Of a DNA stretch of 19,884 bases, positions 1 to 8,256 are shown piece after piece. A program made the position numbers and the translations under genes. Under the pieces are notes generated by a model. It was not told where the DNA came from. It did not search any database and saw nothing but the letters and a program-made list of their open reading frames with translations. How positions within the stretch are numbered: the first letter of the stretch is position 1; every line of letters begins with the position of its first letter. This DNA is from an uncultured Fidelibacterota bacterium (GTDB lineage Bacteria > Marinisomatota > Marinisomatia > Marinisomatales > UBA1611), in assembly GCA_913045415.1 (NCBI GenBank), contig CAJWPW010000003.1:1-19884 (forward strand), in the 5' to 3' direction.

Positions 1-1351
1 AGGCAAATGTAGCTACACCTAAAGAAGCTGACATATATGCTCCACATGTATTCCAAGGTATTAATGGGGAAGTAATCGTTCCAGCATCTTCAAGTGTTCG
101 AGATAAATTCTTTGGATGAAGATTCCGCCTAGCAAATTCCGTCTTATACATTCTACCAGGAAGTACAATAGAAATATATTGATCGGCAGTAATAATATTT
201 ACACCAATACAGGTTGCTATTGTAGTTACAATTAATGAGCCTGTAGATTTTGAAAAAGTTAATAACGATTTAACAATAATATTTAATAGACCAGTAGTCT
301 CTAATACTGCACCATAGGTTAGCGCACAGATCACAAGCCAAATTGTGTTTAGCATACTTGACATTCCACCTCGAGTTAATAGCGCATCTACGACCTCGAC
401 GCCACTATTAAATGAAAATCCGGAATGAAGCGCTGTCCAAACACCAGAAAGCATCGTCAAACCTTTTGAGAGTTCAGGCTTATTAACAAAATTTGAAACA
501 ATTTGAGGCTGAAGGAATGCAGCAAAAACGCCACCTAATAATGCGCCAATTAATACAGTTGGGAAAGCGGGCATTTTCTTATAGGCTAAAATAAATACCA
601 CGACTAAAGGGATAAAAGAAAACAGGCTAATATTAAATGAGTTGATTATTGTATTTTGAATGATTGCTAATCCAGCTGTGTCACCATTTGATTTTGGTTG
701 AAAACCAAGAATCAAAAATATTATTAATGCTATTAATAAACTGGGACCTGTTGTCCATATCATATGTCTAATGTGAGTAAAAAGATCAGTACCAGCAATT
801 GCAGGAGCTAAATTTGTAGTATCTGATAAGGGTGACATTTTATCACCAAAATATGCACCCGAGATTATTGCACCTGCTGTAATTTCAGGAGAAAGACCAA
901 GGCCTAATGATATTCCTATTAAAGCAACACCAAGTGTACCTGCTACAGTCCATGAACTACCGATACTTAAAGCTGAAAGTGCGCAAATTATACAAGCAGC
1001 AAAATAAAATATAGATGGTGATAAAATTTTTAAACCATAATATATCATCGCGGGTACAGTACCAGACATAATCCAAGTTCCTATCAATGCACCTACAGCT
1101 AAAAGAATTAGTATGGCCCCCATGCCCATAGATATTCCCTTAACTATACCTGACTCCATTTCTTTCCAAGAATACCCATTCTTCATTCCAATCAATGCAG
1201 CTATTGAAGCACCAAGTATTAAAGCAATTTGGTTTGCACCATAAGATGAATCATCACCATATAAGTAAACTGACATAGATAACATTACAATAAGTAAAAT
1301 TATGGGGATTAAAGCATCAATTATTGATGGGGATTTATGTTTTGAATCCAT
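1..1351 (-). CDS. nhaC: Na+/H+ antiporter NhaC family, 3' end cut by window
   Basis: This reading frame starts at ATG 1351 and runs off the left edge, giving 450 visible residues. NhaC proteins are usually about 450-480 residues, so only a short C-terminal piece should be missing. The protein is very hydrophobic, with about a dozen predicted membrane helices. It carries the family-typical stretch GAYFGDKMSPLSDTTNLAPA near residues 160-185, followed by GTDLFTHIRHM. A polar stretch, NIITADQYISIVLPGRM, near the C-terminus contains acidic and charged residues within membrane segments. Members exchange cytoplasmic Na+ for H+ across the inner membrane. The start lies 2 bases after the stop of the upstream enoyl-CoA hydratase-like gene, with no clear Shine-Dalgarno, which suggests translational coupling. 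It is the last visible gene of a trkA-trkH-ech-nhaC run. The family call is confident; substrate specificity is inferred from the family. Confidence 0.9.
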   Translation of the reverse strand, partial: MDSKHKSPSIIDALIPIILLIVMLSMSVYLYGDDSSYGANQIALILGASIAALIGMKNGYSWKEMESGIVKGISMGMGAILILLAVGALIGTWIMSGTVPAMIYYGLKILSPSIFYFAACIICALSALSIGSSWTVAGTLGVALIGISLGLGLSPEITAGAIISGAYFGDKMSPLSDTTNLAPAIAGTDLFTHIRHMIWTTGPSLLIALIIFLILGFQPKSNGDTAGLAIIQNTIINSFNISLFSFIPLVVVFILAYKKMPAFPTVLIGALLGGVFAAFLQPQIVSNFVNKPELSKGLTMLSGVWTALHSGFSFNSGVEVVDALLTRGGMSSMLNTIWLVICALTYGAVLETTGLLNIIVKSLLTFSKSTGSLIVTTIATCIGVNIITADQYISIVLPGRMYKTEFARRNLHPKNLSRTLEDAGTITSPLIPWNTCGAYMSASLGVATFA

Positions 1352-1353
1352 CG

Positions 1354-2127
1354 TTATTTTCTAAAATTAGGAGCACGTTTTTCAACAAATGCCGATAACC
1401 CTTCTTTTGTTTCTTCAGTGTTGAATAATTTGCTAAAATACTTTACTTCCATCTTTAAACCATCTTTAGTAGTCAGCCCTACTCCATTTCGAATACACTC
1501 TAGAGATTTCGCAATTGCATTGGGACCGTTCTTTAATATTTGCATTGCAATTTCTTCACATTTTTCTTTTAATTCTTCAATAGGTACAACGTGATTTACT
1601 AATCCAATTTCTTTAGCCTCGGTAGCATTAATCATCCTACCAGTTATAATGATCTCATTTGCAATCCCCATTCCAACTAACTTTGGTAACCGCTGTGTTC
1701 CACCCCAACCTGGTAAAATTCCTAATAAAACTTCTGGTTGACCAAATTTAGCTGTTTCACTAGCTACTCTTATATGACAAGCAAGGCTAATCTCACAACC
1801 CCCACCTAAAGCAAAACCATTGACTGCTGCAATCACAGGTTTGGGTGAATTCTCGATTGTGACCGTTAACTTTTGACCAACTTTCCCAAAACTTAAAGCT
1901 TCATCAGGCCCCATAGTTTGCATGGTTTTAATATCTGCGCCTGCAACAAAAGATTTATCTCCAGAACCCGTTAAAATAATTACCCCAACAGATGATTCCT
2001 CAGTACAGCTATTAAATGCTTCTTCAAGTTCAGAAATAACTATTGGATTCATAGCATTAAGAGCCTCTGGGCGATTAATTGTAATCCAAGCTATTTGATC
2101 ATTAATTTCAGTTAATATATATGACAT
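1354..2127 (-). CDS. Enoyl-CoA hydratase/crotonase family protein
   Basis: A 257-residue crotonase-fold protein of normal length. The two oxyanion-hole segments are visible (VAGADIK around residues 61-67 and ALGGGCE around 107-112). Both acidic residues used by true enoyl-CoA hydratases are present: Glu112 in GGGCEISLAC and Glu132 in FGQPEVLLG, followed by the usual PGWGGTQRL. This supports hydration of trans-2-enoyl-CoA in fatty acid or short-chain acyl-CoA breakdown; the chain length cannot be told from sequence. A good Shine-Dalgarno (GGAG, 8 bases before ATG) is embedded in the last codons of trkH, and 4 bases separate trkH from this start. The neighbours are ion transporters rather than other beta-oxidation genes, so the context does not identify the pathway. 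No fused dehydrogenase domain is present. Confidence 0.9.
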   Translation of the reverse strand: MSYILTEINDQIAWITINRPEALNAMNPIVISELEEAFNSCTEESSVGVIILTGSGDKSFVAGADIKTMQTMGPDEALSFGKVGQKLTVTIENSPKPVIAAVNGFALGGGCEISLACHIRVASETAKFGQPEVLLGILPGWGGTQRLPKLVGMGIANEIIITGRMINATEAKEIGLVNHVVPIEELKEKCEEIAMQILKNGPNAIAKSLECIRNGVGLTTKDGLKMEVKYFSKLFNTEETKEGLSAFVEKRAPNFRK

Positions 2128-2131
2128 TAGA

Positions 2132-3601
2132 CTATCTCCAAAAAGTTCGACTAAATAATACCATTATAGTAAAAATTTCAAGACGACCTAATAGCATACA
2201 AAAAGTCATCATCCATTTACCAATAGGATGTAATAAAGCATAATTATCTGTGGGGCCAAAAGCTCCAAAAGCAGGCCCAACATTACCTATTGCTGACGCA
2301 GCTACACTTAAAGAAGATGTAAAATCATAATTTAAAGCAGTCAAAACCAAGGAAGTCAAAACAAAGAATGAAAGATATATTAAAAAAAAGCCCAAAGTAT
2401 TACGAATCACATCATCACTAATAGTTCTATCACCAATTCTAATTGGAATAATGGCCCTTGAATGCAACATTCTACGTGTTTCAGTAGCTGCATATTTTAT
2501 TAGCAAAATAATTCTGGCAATTTTCATACCACCACTTGTTGAACCACCCATTGCGCCAAAAAACATCATAAAGAAAAGTAAAAGTTGACTAAAAAATGGC
2601 CATAGTTCATAATCAGCATTGGCATAACCAGTGCCTGTCATCAATGCTAAAGATTGGAATAGTGATATTAGGAAACTGTTATGAGACCAATCTGAATTTG
2701 AAAAAGATATGTTAAGGAAAATAAACATTGTAGCAACAAAAAGAATTAAAAAATAAACTTTGAATTCATAGTCCTTAAAATAGGATTTATAGTTTCCAGT
2801 AATTGCGCGAAAATGAAGTGTAAAATTGACCCCGGCAACAAACATGAAAAAGATTATTATATAATGAATTGTAGGATTAGAGTAAGCAGCTATACTGGCA
2901 TTTTGAGTACTAAATCCACCTGTTGGCATTGTAGTAAATGCATGACAAAGAGAATCAAACCAAGGCATTCCTGCAAATCCTAAAAGTAAAAATTGTAAAA
3001 AAGTAAAACCCACATAAACCAGCCATAATATTTTTGCTGTTTCTTTAACTCTAGGTTTAATTTTATCAGCAACTGGTCCAGGTACTTCAGCTTTAAAAAG
3101 TTGAACACCACCCACACCTAATAACGGCAAAATAGCAATAGTAAATACAATAATACCCATACCACCTATCCACTGCAAAAAAGATCTCCAAAAAAGCACT
3201 CCATGTGGCATACTTTCAATACCATTAATAAGATGTGGAAGGGTAGCTGGATTTCCAATAATTGTAGCTCCAGTAGTAGTGACACCAGACATAGCTTCAA
3301 ACCAAGCATCTGTAAAATTTGGAATAACTCCACTTAGATAGAATGGCAATGAACCTGCAAGTGCAACCGTAATCCATGCAAAGCTAACAATTGCAAATCC
3401 GTCTTTACTATTTAATGATTTACTTTTACGAGTAAAAAACCAAAAAGGTAATCCTAATAAAACACAAATTAAAGATGATTTTAGGTGACCATATAAATCG
3501 GATTCACCATAACTGTATGATATTAGCGCCGGCAAAAGCATAGTAAAGCCAGTGATAACTAACATTGCGGCTAGAATATTTGATATAGTTTTTATATTCA
3601 A
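2132..3601 (-). CDS. trkH: Trk potassium uptake channel subunit TrkH
   Basis: A 489-residue polytopic membrane protein of the TrkH/KtrB superfamily, the K+-translocating subunit of the Trk system in the inner membrane. The four pore-loop/selectivity-filter repeats can be read in order: VTTTGA (about 107-112), TTMPTGGF (223-230), MTGTGY (321-326) and AIGNVGP (437-443). A glycine-rich GGSTSGGMK loop lies at about 352-360. The conserved N-terminus suggests translation starts at TTG 3601, immediately after the TAA of trkA (TAATTG, no gap). A later in-frame ATG at residue 13 would cut into the first helix and has no Shine-Dalgarno. The regulatory partner TrkA is encoded directly upstream, so the two genes form a complete two-subunit uptake system. 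Confidence 0.95.
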   Translation of the reverse strand: MNIKTISNILAAMLVITGFTMLLPALISYSYGESDLYGHLKSSLICVLLGLPFWFFTRKSKSLNSKDGFAIVSFAWITVALAGSLPFYLSGVIPNFTDAWFEAMSGVTTTGATIIGNPATLPHLINGIESMPHGVLFWRSFLQWIGGMGIIVFTIAILPLLGVGGVQLFKAEVPGPVADKIKPRVKETAKILWLVYVGFTFLQFLLLGFAGMPWFDSLCHAFTTMPTGGFSTQNASIAAYSNPTIHYIIIFFMFVAGVNFTLHFRAITGNYKSYFKDYEFKVYFLILFVATMFIFLNISFSNSDWSHNSFLISLFQSLALMTGTGYANADYELWPFFSQLLLFFMMFFGAMGGSTSGGMKIARIILLIKYAATETRRMLHSRAIIPIRIGDRTISDDVIRNTLGFFLIYLSFFVLTSLVLTALNYDFTSSLSVAASAIGNVGPAFGAFGPTDNYALLHPIGKWMMTFCMLLGRLEIFTIMVLFSRTFWR

Positions 3602-4948
3602 TTATGACTCAAAGAGACGTTTTAATTTTGGTACTGCTTGTGATTTAGCAAATACTAACACATTATCTTCGTCTGATAATTGAGTTGAACCCCTAGCGAT
3701 TGAAAGCGTTCCATGGTGGTTCGTCATACCAACTATACTATCTTCTGGAAAATTAATTTCCTCTAGGGGTAACTTTGTAACCTTACTCCCAGGTTCAGGA
3801 TGAAATTCTATGACTTCAACATCAATTTCATCAAAGGTCATAACTGATGTTTCAGTTTCATCGCTTGCAATAAAGCGAAGGATTGAATTAACTGTTGACA
3901 TATTTTTACTTAATACAGCCCCAACACCAATTTCTTGAACAATAGGCATATATTCTGTTGTACTTACATGAATAACAGATTGTTTAACACCTAAATGATG
4001 GGCTAACATACCTGAAAGTAAGTTAGTTTGCTCACTTTCAGTTACTGCAATAAAACTATCAGCATCTTGAATATTTTCTGACTTAAGCAGTTCAACATCT
4101 GTTCCGTCACCATGAATAATCATAGTCTCTTTTAAGTGAGAGGCTAGCCATTCTGCCTTATCTCTTTTTCTTTCTATTAATCTTACTGTCATTTCTTTTT
4201 CTAGTTCTTCAGCAAGACTTCGTCCTATTTTACTTCCACCTAAAATAATAATAGAATTTGTTGGCGTTGCTTCTTTCCCTAAAAGATGCATTAATGATTC
4301 TAACCATTTTGTTTTTACAATAAAATATGCAGTGTCATTGAATTTAAAAATATAATCAGACCAAGGAACATGGGATTCTCCGTCTCTTAAAACTGTAACA
4401 ATGCCAAACTTAAAATTTTGATCTTCTTCACAAATGTCACTCACTGATTTACCAATAATTGGTGAATTTTCATCTAGACGAATACCTATCATTTCGACTC
4501 TTCCACCTTCAAAATCCATCACCTGTGTTGCATAAGAATGACGGACCAATTGAACAATCTCCTTACAAGCTTCTTTCTCTGGATGAATAACTAAATCGAT
4601 ACCAAATTTTTCTGGTTTAATTATAGAATCTCTAGTTGTGTACTGTTGATTTCTCAATCGGGCAATTATTTTTTTTGCACCAAGCTCATGAGCTTGTTGA
4701 GATGCAATTAAGTTAACTTCATCTACTCTCGTTAAACATAAAACATAATCTGCATCTTGAACATTGGCTACTGAAAGATTTCGTGGACTCGCACCATTAC
4801 CTTCCACTACAATAACATCTAAGCTTTCTGTGGCACGTCTACATTTTGCTGGATCTATATCTATAACAACAATGTCATGATTTTCTTCACTTAATGCTTT
4901 TGCGACGTGGAATCCTACCTCACCAACCCCAATTATAACAATGCGCAT
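3602..4948 (-). CDS. trkA: Trk system NAD-binding regulatory subunit TrkA
   Basis: A 448-residue cytoplasmic protein with the duplicated TrkA layout: RCK_N1 (about 1-120), RCK_C1 (about 140-225), RCK_N2 (about 230-350) and RCK_C2 (about 365-448). The first Rossmann motif is GVGEVG at residues 7-12, with acidic residues at 30 and 32 that would bind the nucleotide ribose. The second half has GGSKIG (237-242) and the typical HGDGTD near 279-284. TrkA binds the cytoplasmic face of TrkH and gates K+ uptake in response to NAD(H) or other nucleotides. ATG 4948 is preceded by a clear Shine-Dalgarno (GGAAAGGAA about 7 bases upstream). It is the first gene after a 65-base gap downstream of murA and the likely head of the trkA-trkH-ech-nhaC unit. 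The length matches the E. coli-type double-domain TrkA. Confidence 0.95.
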   Translation of the reverse strand: MRIVIIGVGEVGFHVAKALSEENHDIVVIDIDPAKCRRATESLDVIVVEGNGASPRNLSVANVQDADYVLCLTRVDEVNLIASQQAHELGAKKIIARLRNQQYTTRDSIIKPEKFGIDLVIHPEKEACKEIVQLVRHSYATQVMDFEGGRVEMIGIRLDENSPIIGKSVSDICEEDQNFKFGIVTVLRDGESHVPWSDYIFKFNDTAYFIVKTKWLESLMHLLGKEATPTNSIIILGGSKIGRSLAEELEKEMTVRLIERKRDKAEWLASHLKETMIIHGDGTDVELLKSENIQDADSFIAVTESEQTNLLSGMLAHHLGVKQSVIHVSTTEYMPIVQEIGVGAVLSKNMSTVNSILRFIASDETETSVMTFDEIDVEVIEFHPEPGSKVTKLPLEEINFPEDSIVGMTNHHGTLSIARGSTQLSDEDNVLVFAKSQAVPKLKRLFES

Positions 4949-4981
4949 AATAATTCCTTTCCGGTAAAAGCCTGAATTTTA

Positions 4982-4987
4982 AGTATA
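4982..4987 (-). promoter_or_regulatory. Possible -10 element upstream of trkA
   Basis: The 65-base gap between the murA stop and the trkA start (4949-5013) contains TATACT on the minus strand, about 34 bases before the trkA ATG. The flanking DNA is very AT-rich. No convincing TTGACA-like -35 box lies 16-18 bases further upstream, so this is only a candidate. No stem-loop plus T-run terminator for the upstream murA message is visible in the gap. Confidence 0.22.
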
Positions 4988-5013
4988 ATTATCAAATGAA
5001 TCCCATTCTTTCT

Positions 5014-6264
5014 TTAATCACATTCCCGCTGAATATCAGCGCCCAGACTTTTAAATTTTTCCTCAATTTTTTCATATCCTCTGTCAATATGGTAAATGCG
5101 GCTTATGGTAGATTTCCCCTCTGCCATCAACGCTGCAATAACCAGGGAAGCACTGGCCCGAATATCGGTTGACATTACTTGTGCACCCCGTAATTTATCC
5201 ACACCGCGAACGATAGCCACATTATTTTCCATAGAGATATTTGCCCCAAGACGTACCAATTCCGGTACGTGTGAAAATCGATCATGATAGATAGAATCCG
5301 TAATAACGCTCGAACCGGATGCCACCGACATGAGTGCAATCCATTGTGCCTGAAGATCCGTAGGAAAACCGGGGTGAACGTCAGTCATCATATCCACTGC
5401 TTCTAAATTGTCGGCTTTTTCAATAGAAATTGTATCATCATCTACATAAATAGTACATCCAGCCTGTTCCAGTTTTTGTAACACAATGGATAAATGGTCT
5501 GGAGATACATTGTTTACTGTAATATTTCCCAAGATAGCCCCCGCCATGAGAAATGTTCCAGCTTCAATCATATCGGGAATAATCTTAACTTCAATCGGAT
5601 TTAACGAATCAACACCATGTATGGTTAATTCATGGGTTCCCACGCCTTCTATCTGGGCACCCATATCATTCAACACATCACATAACTGCACAATATGAGG
5701 TTCCCGTGCTGCATTGGTAATTTGAGTTGTTCCCTCTGCCAAAACAGCCGCCATAACAATATTACCTGTTGCGCCGACCGAAGGTATTTCAAAATGAATT
5801 TTCCCACCCTTCAGTTTTTTTGCCCGTGCAATGATGTACCCATCTTCCAATATTATTTCTGCACCAAGTTTTTCAAATCCTTTTAAATGATAATCTACTG
5901 GCCGAGGTCCCCACGCGCAACCGCCGGGAAGGGATACCCGTGCTTCACCAAATCGGGCTAAGAGTGGCCCCATCACATAAAAAGAAGCACGCATGGTTTT
6001 TACTAAATCATAAGGTGCCTCGAAGGTATCTACTGTTGAGGCATCAATAGTTAAAGAGTTTTCATTGAAATCTGTTTTGGCGCCGACCATATTTAATAAT
6101 CTGACCATGGTTCGCGTATCTTGTAAATCGGGTACATTATTGAGGGTAGATTTTCCATCAGCCAAGAGGACAGCAGCCATGATGGGCAAAACAGCATTTT
6201 TAGCGCCGCTTATTTCTACATCACCCCTGAGACTGGCACCCCCATTAATAATAAATTTATCCAC
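5014..6264 (-). CDS. murA: UDP-N-acetylglucosamine 1-carboxyvinyltransferase MurA
   Basis: A 416-residue EPSP-synthase-fold enzyme that transfers enolpyruvate from PEP to UDP-GlcNAc, the first committed step of peptidoglycan synthesis in the cytoplasm. Visible residues include Lys22-Asn23 in SGAKNAVLP, the MRASFYVMGP motif (91-100), and Cys116 in LPGGCAWGPRPVD. Cys116 matches the catalytic, fosfomycin-reactive cysteine of E. coli MurA (Cys115). PTDLQAQ, with the conserved aspartate, lies in the second half. The start is GTG at 6264, overlapping the last 8 bases of recN; this gives the normal MurA N-terminus MDKFIINGG. Having Cys rather than Asp at 116 predicts fosfomycin sensitivity of the enzyme itself, which is inference. 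It is the last gene of the recN-side cluster before a 65-base gap. Confidence 0.96.
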   Translation of the reverse strand: MDKFIINGGASLRGDVEISGAKNAVLPIMAAVLLADGKSTLNNVPDLQDTRTMVRLLNMVGAKTDFNENSLTIDASTVDTFEAPYDLVKTMRASFYVMGPLLARFGEARVSLPGGCAWGPRPVDYHLKGFEKLGAEIILEDGYIIARAKKLKGGKIHFEIPSVGATGNIVMAAVLAEGTTQITNAAREPHIVQLCDVLNDMGAQIEGVGTHELTIHGVDSLNPIEVKIIPDMIEAGTFLMAGAILGNITVNNVSPDHLSIVLQKLEQAGCTIYVDDDTISIEKADNLEAVDMMTDVHPGFPTDLQAQWIALMSVASGSSVITDSIYHDRFSHVPELVRLGANISMENNVAIVRGVDKLRGAQVMSTDIRASASLVIAALMAEGKSTISRIYHIDRGYEKIEEKFKSLGADIQRECD

Positions 6265-7912
6265 GCGCTTGATCCATAAATTGTTGTGCAGAAGTTAGTC
6301 CTTCTCTTGTAACAATTTCTCCACTAAATAATTCTGCGATTGCTTTTAATTTTTCTTCGTCATTCAAATACCGGGCAGTCACAGATGTTTTTTCTTCATG
6401 AATTGATTTATGAATGTATAAATGATGATCAGCCCTGGAGGCAATTTGTGGAAGATGCGTAATACAGATAACTTGCTTATCCTTGCTCAATTTTTCTAAT
6501 GCTTCGCTCACTTTTTCTGCTGCCTGCCCAGAAATACCTGAATCTATTTCATCAAAGATCAGCGTGTCCACCGGGTCATACTTTTTAAGAACTGATTTAA
6601 TCGCCAACATGATTCTGGAAACTTCACCGCCAGAAGCAATTTTTGTTAATGGTTTCGGAAGTTCGCCGGGATTTGCACTGAGAAAAAACGCAACTTGGTC
6701 ATATCCTTTTGGGCCATACTTTACAGGTTGTCCTTCATACACAATGGGACTTTCAGAATCATTTTGTTGCTTTATTTGCACTGCAAACTTTGCACCTGCC
6801 ATATTCAACAATGCCATTTCATTTTCTATTTTAGATCCAATTTTATTTGAATATTTTATCCGAATGCTATGGAGCTGATCTGCATATTTTTGGTAGCGAC
6901 TTTTTAAATGGTTTTTATCAGATTCTAAACTGGATATAGCGCTATCTAAACCGGATAATTCATCTAATTCTTTTTCCGATTCTTGAATAAAAAAATGAAC
7001 GCCATCAATCGATCCGCCATATTTCCGTTTTAATCCTTCTATGGCTTGCAGGCGCTCCTCCACTTCTTTTAGATGGTTTTGATCCAGTTCCAATGATTCA
7101 ATATGGTGAATTAATTCAGCCGATGTATCCTGAATCGAAACAGATGCTTCGTTAATAGATTCCATGTAAGGATTCAACGATTCATCATATTTTGATAATC
7201 GGCTTAGCTCATCTACTGTCGATGCAAGTTGTCGATAAATCGAATGATCATTTTCCGTTAATGATTGGTTCAATCTCTGGACAGTCGAAACTAACTCTTC
7301 AACATGGTTTAGCCGTTTAAATTCTTTCCCCAGCTTAATATCTTCATCTATTTGAGGATCTATTGATTGGATTTCCTGAACTTGAAATTGAAGCAATTCT
7401 TTTTGATTGGCAGCATCTTTTTGCTTTTCATTCAACGTATCTAATTCCTTCATTGTTTGCGTTAAATCCAAATAGGTCTCTTCAATTTTTTGAACCATAT
7501 TATTCGAATCACAAAAGCTGTCTAAAAAGTCAATGTGGGTGGCAGGATCCATAATATATTGCTGTTCATGCTGTCCATGAAAATCTGCAAAAGAAACTAC
7601 TGAATCACGATAATCCTGTTCGGCCATGGGTTCATCATCCATAAAAGACCGGGTCCGGCCACCTTTACTTATGATTCTCCGCAGTATTTTTTCTTTTCCT
7701 TTTATGGTCAATTCTACTTCAACAATGGCCTTTTCTTCTCCGCTTCTTACGTCTGTTTTATCCCCATTCCCACCTAAAGTAATTCCCATGGATTTTAAAA
7801 TGAGTGATTTCCCTGAACCAGTCTCACCTGTAATCACCGTTAATCCTTTTTTCATCGGAAGCGATAACGCATTAATGATTGCAAAATTCTTAATAAAAAG
7901 GCGGTGTATCAT
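6257..7912 (-). CDS. recN: DNA repair protein RecN (SMC-like ATPase)
   Basis: A 551-residue RecN of normal length, an SMC-related ATPase acting in double-strand break repair. The N-terminal head has Walker A GETGSGKS at residues 29-36. The middle third (about 150-390) is rich in Glu, Lys, Leu and Gln in heptad-like arrangement, as expected for the RecN coiled-coil arms. The C-terminal head carries the ABC signature ASGGEVSR (about 426-433), Walker B TLIFDEIDSGISG (about 450-462) and the CITHLPQIA switch region. ATG 7912 overlaps the TGA of the upstream VanZ-like gene (ATGA), and its own end overlaps the GTG of murA by 8 bases. Both junctions imply translational coupling inside one message. 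No SOS box can be looked for at the start, because it lies within coding sequence. Confidence 0.96.
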   Translation of the reverse strand: MIHRLFIKNFAIINALSLPMKKGLTVITGETGSGKSLILKSMGITLGGNGDKTDVRSGEEKAIVEVELTIKGKEKILRRIISKGGRTRSFMDDEPMAEQDYRDSVVSFADFHGQHEQQYIMDPATHIDFLDSFCDSNNMVQKIEETYLDLTQTMKELDTLNEKQKDAANQKELLQFQVQEIQSIDPQIDEDIKLGKEFKRLNHVEELVSTVQRLNQSLTENDHSIYRQLASTVDELSRLSKYDESLNPYMESINEASVSIQDTSAELIHHIESLELDQNHLKEVEERLQAIEGLKRKYGGSIDGVHFFIQESEKELDELSGLDSAISSLESDKNHLKSRYQKYADQLHSIRIKYSNKIGSKIENEMALLNMAGAKFAVQIKQQNDSESPIVYEGQPVKYGPKGYDQVAFFLSANPGELPKPLTKIASGGEVSRIMLAIKSVLKKYDPVDTLIFDEIDSGISGQAAEKVSEALEKLSKDKQVICITHLPQIASRADHHLYIHKSIHEEKTSVTARYLNDEEKLKAIAELFSGEIVTREGLTSAQQFMDQARG

Positions 7913-8256
7913 TTTTTTCTATTTCCCAAAACGAGTAATGAACCAATAATAATACCAATTGTATCCGCTAATACATCCCATCCGCTGGAGAACCGGCCCG
8001 AAATAAACGATTGAAGATATTCATCCAAGCTGCCAAACAGAATGCCAAGCGGTACCACAATCATTAAAGTGCGATACGAAATTGAATCCATACTTTTCAT
8101 GGCCAATATTCCCAAAATAAAGTACTCAACCATATGGATCAATTTATCCCATGTGAGCAGCCATGTTTTTGGTATACTCTGGGCTGGCACACTGGATACG
8201 CTCAAAATGACAAGCATATAAGCCACCAATAATATTCGAAACGTTTTATGATTCAT
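7909..8256 (-). CDS. VanZ-like small membrane protein
   Basis: A 115-residue integral membrane protein with about four hydrophobic segments. It matches the VanZ-like family pattern: D37-K-x-x-H41-x-x-E44-Y (DKLIHMVEYFILG), then D78-E-x-x-Q82 (SLDEYLQSF), then GRFSSGWDVLADTIG with G87-R88, D94 and D98. The family is named after a teicoplanin-resistance accessory protein, but most small stand-alone members have no proven function, so no resistance role should be assumed. It overlaps nnr upstream by 11 bases and recN downstream by 4 bases (ATGA), so it is co-translated with them. The protein ends in a basic tail (GNRKK) encoded by an A-rich run. Confidence 0.85.
   Translation of the reverse strand: MNHKTFRILLVAYMLVILSVSSVPAQSIPKTWLLTWDKLIHMVEYFILGILAMKSMDSISYRTLMIVVPLGILFGSLDEYLQSFISGRFSSGWDVLADTIGIIIGSLLVLGNRKK

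Noticed and set aside
6483..6878. 131-codon plus-strand open frame inside recN
   Set aside because: Antisense shadow of a clear RecN coding region, with no recognisable domain or ribosome site.
7909..8256. VanZ-like gene as an antibiotic resistance determinant
   Set aside because: Only the family fold matches; there are no van cluster neighbours, and stand-alone VanZ-like proteins are widespread.
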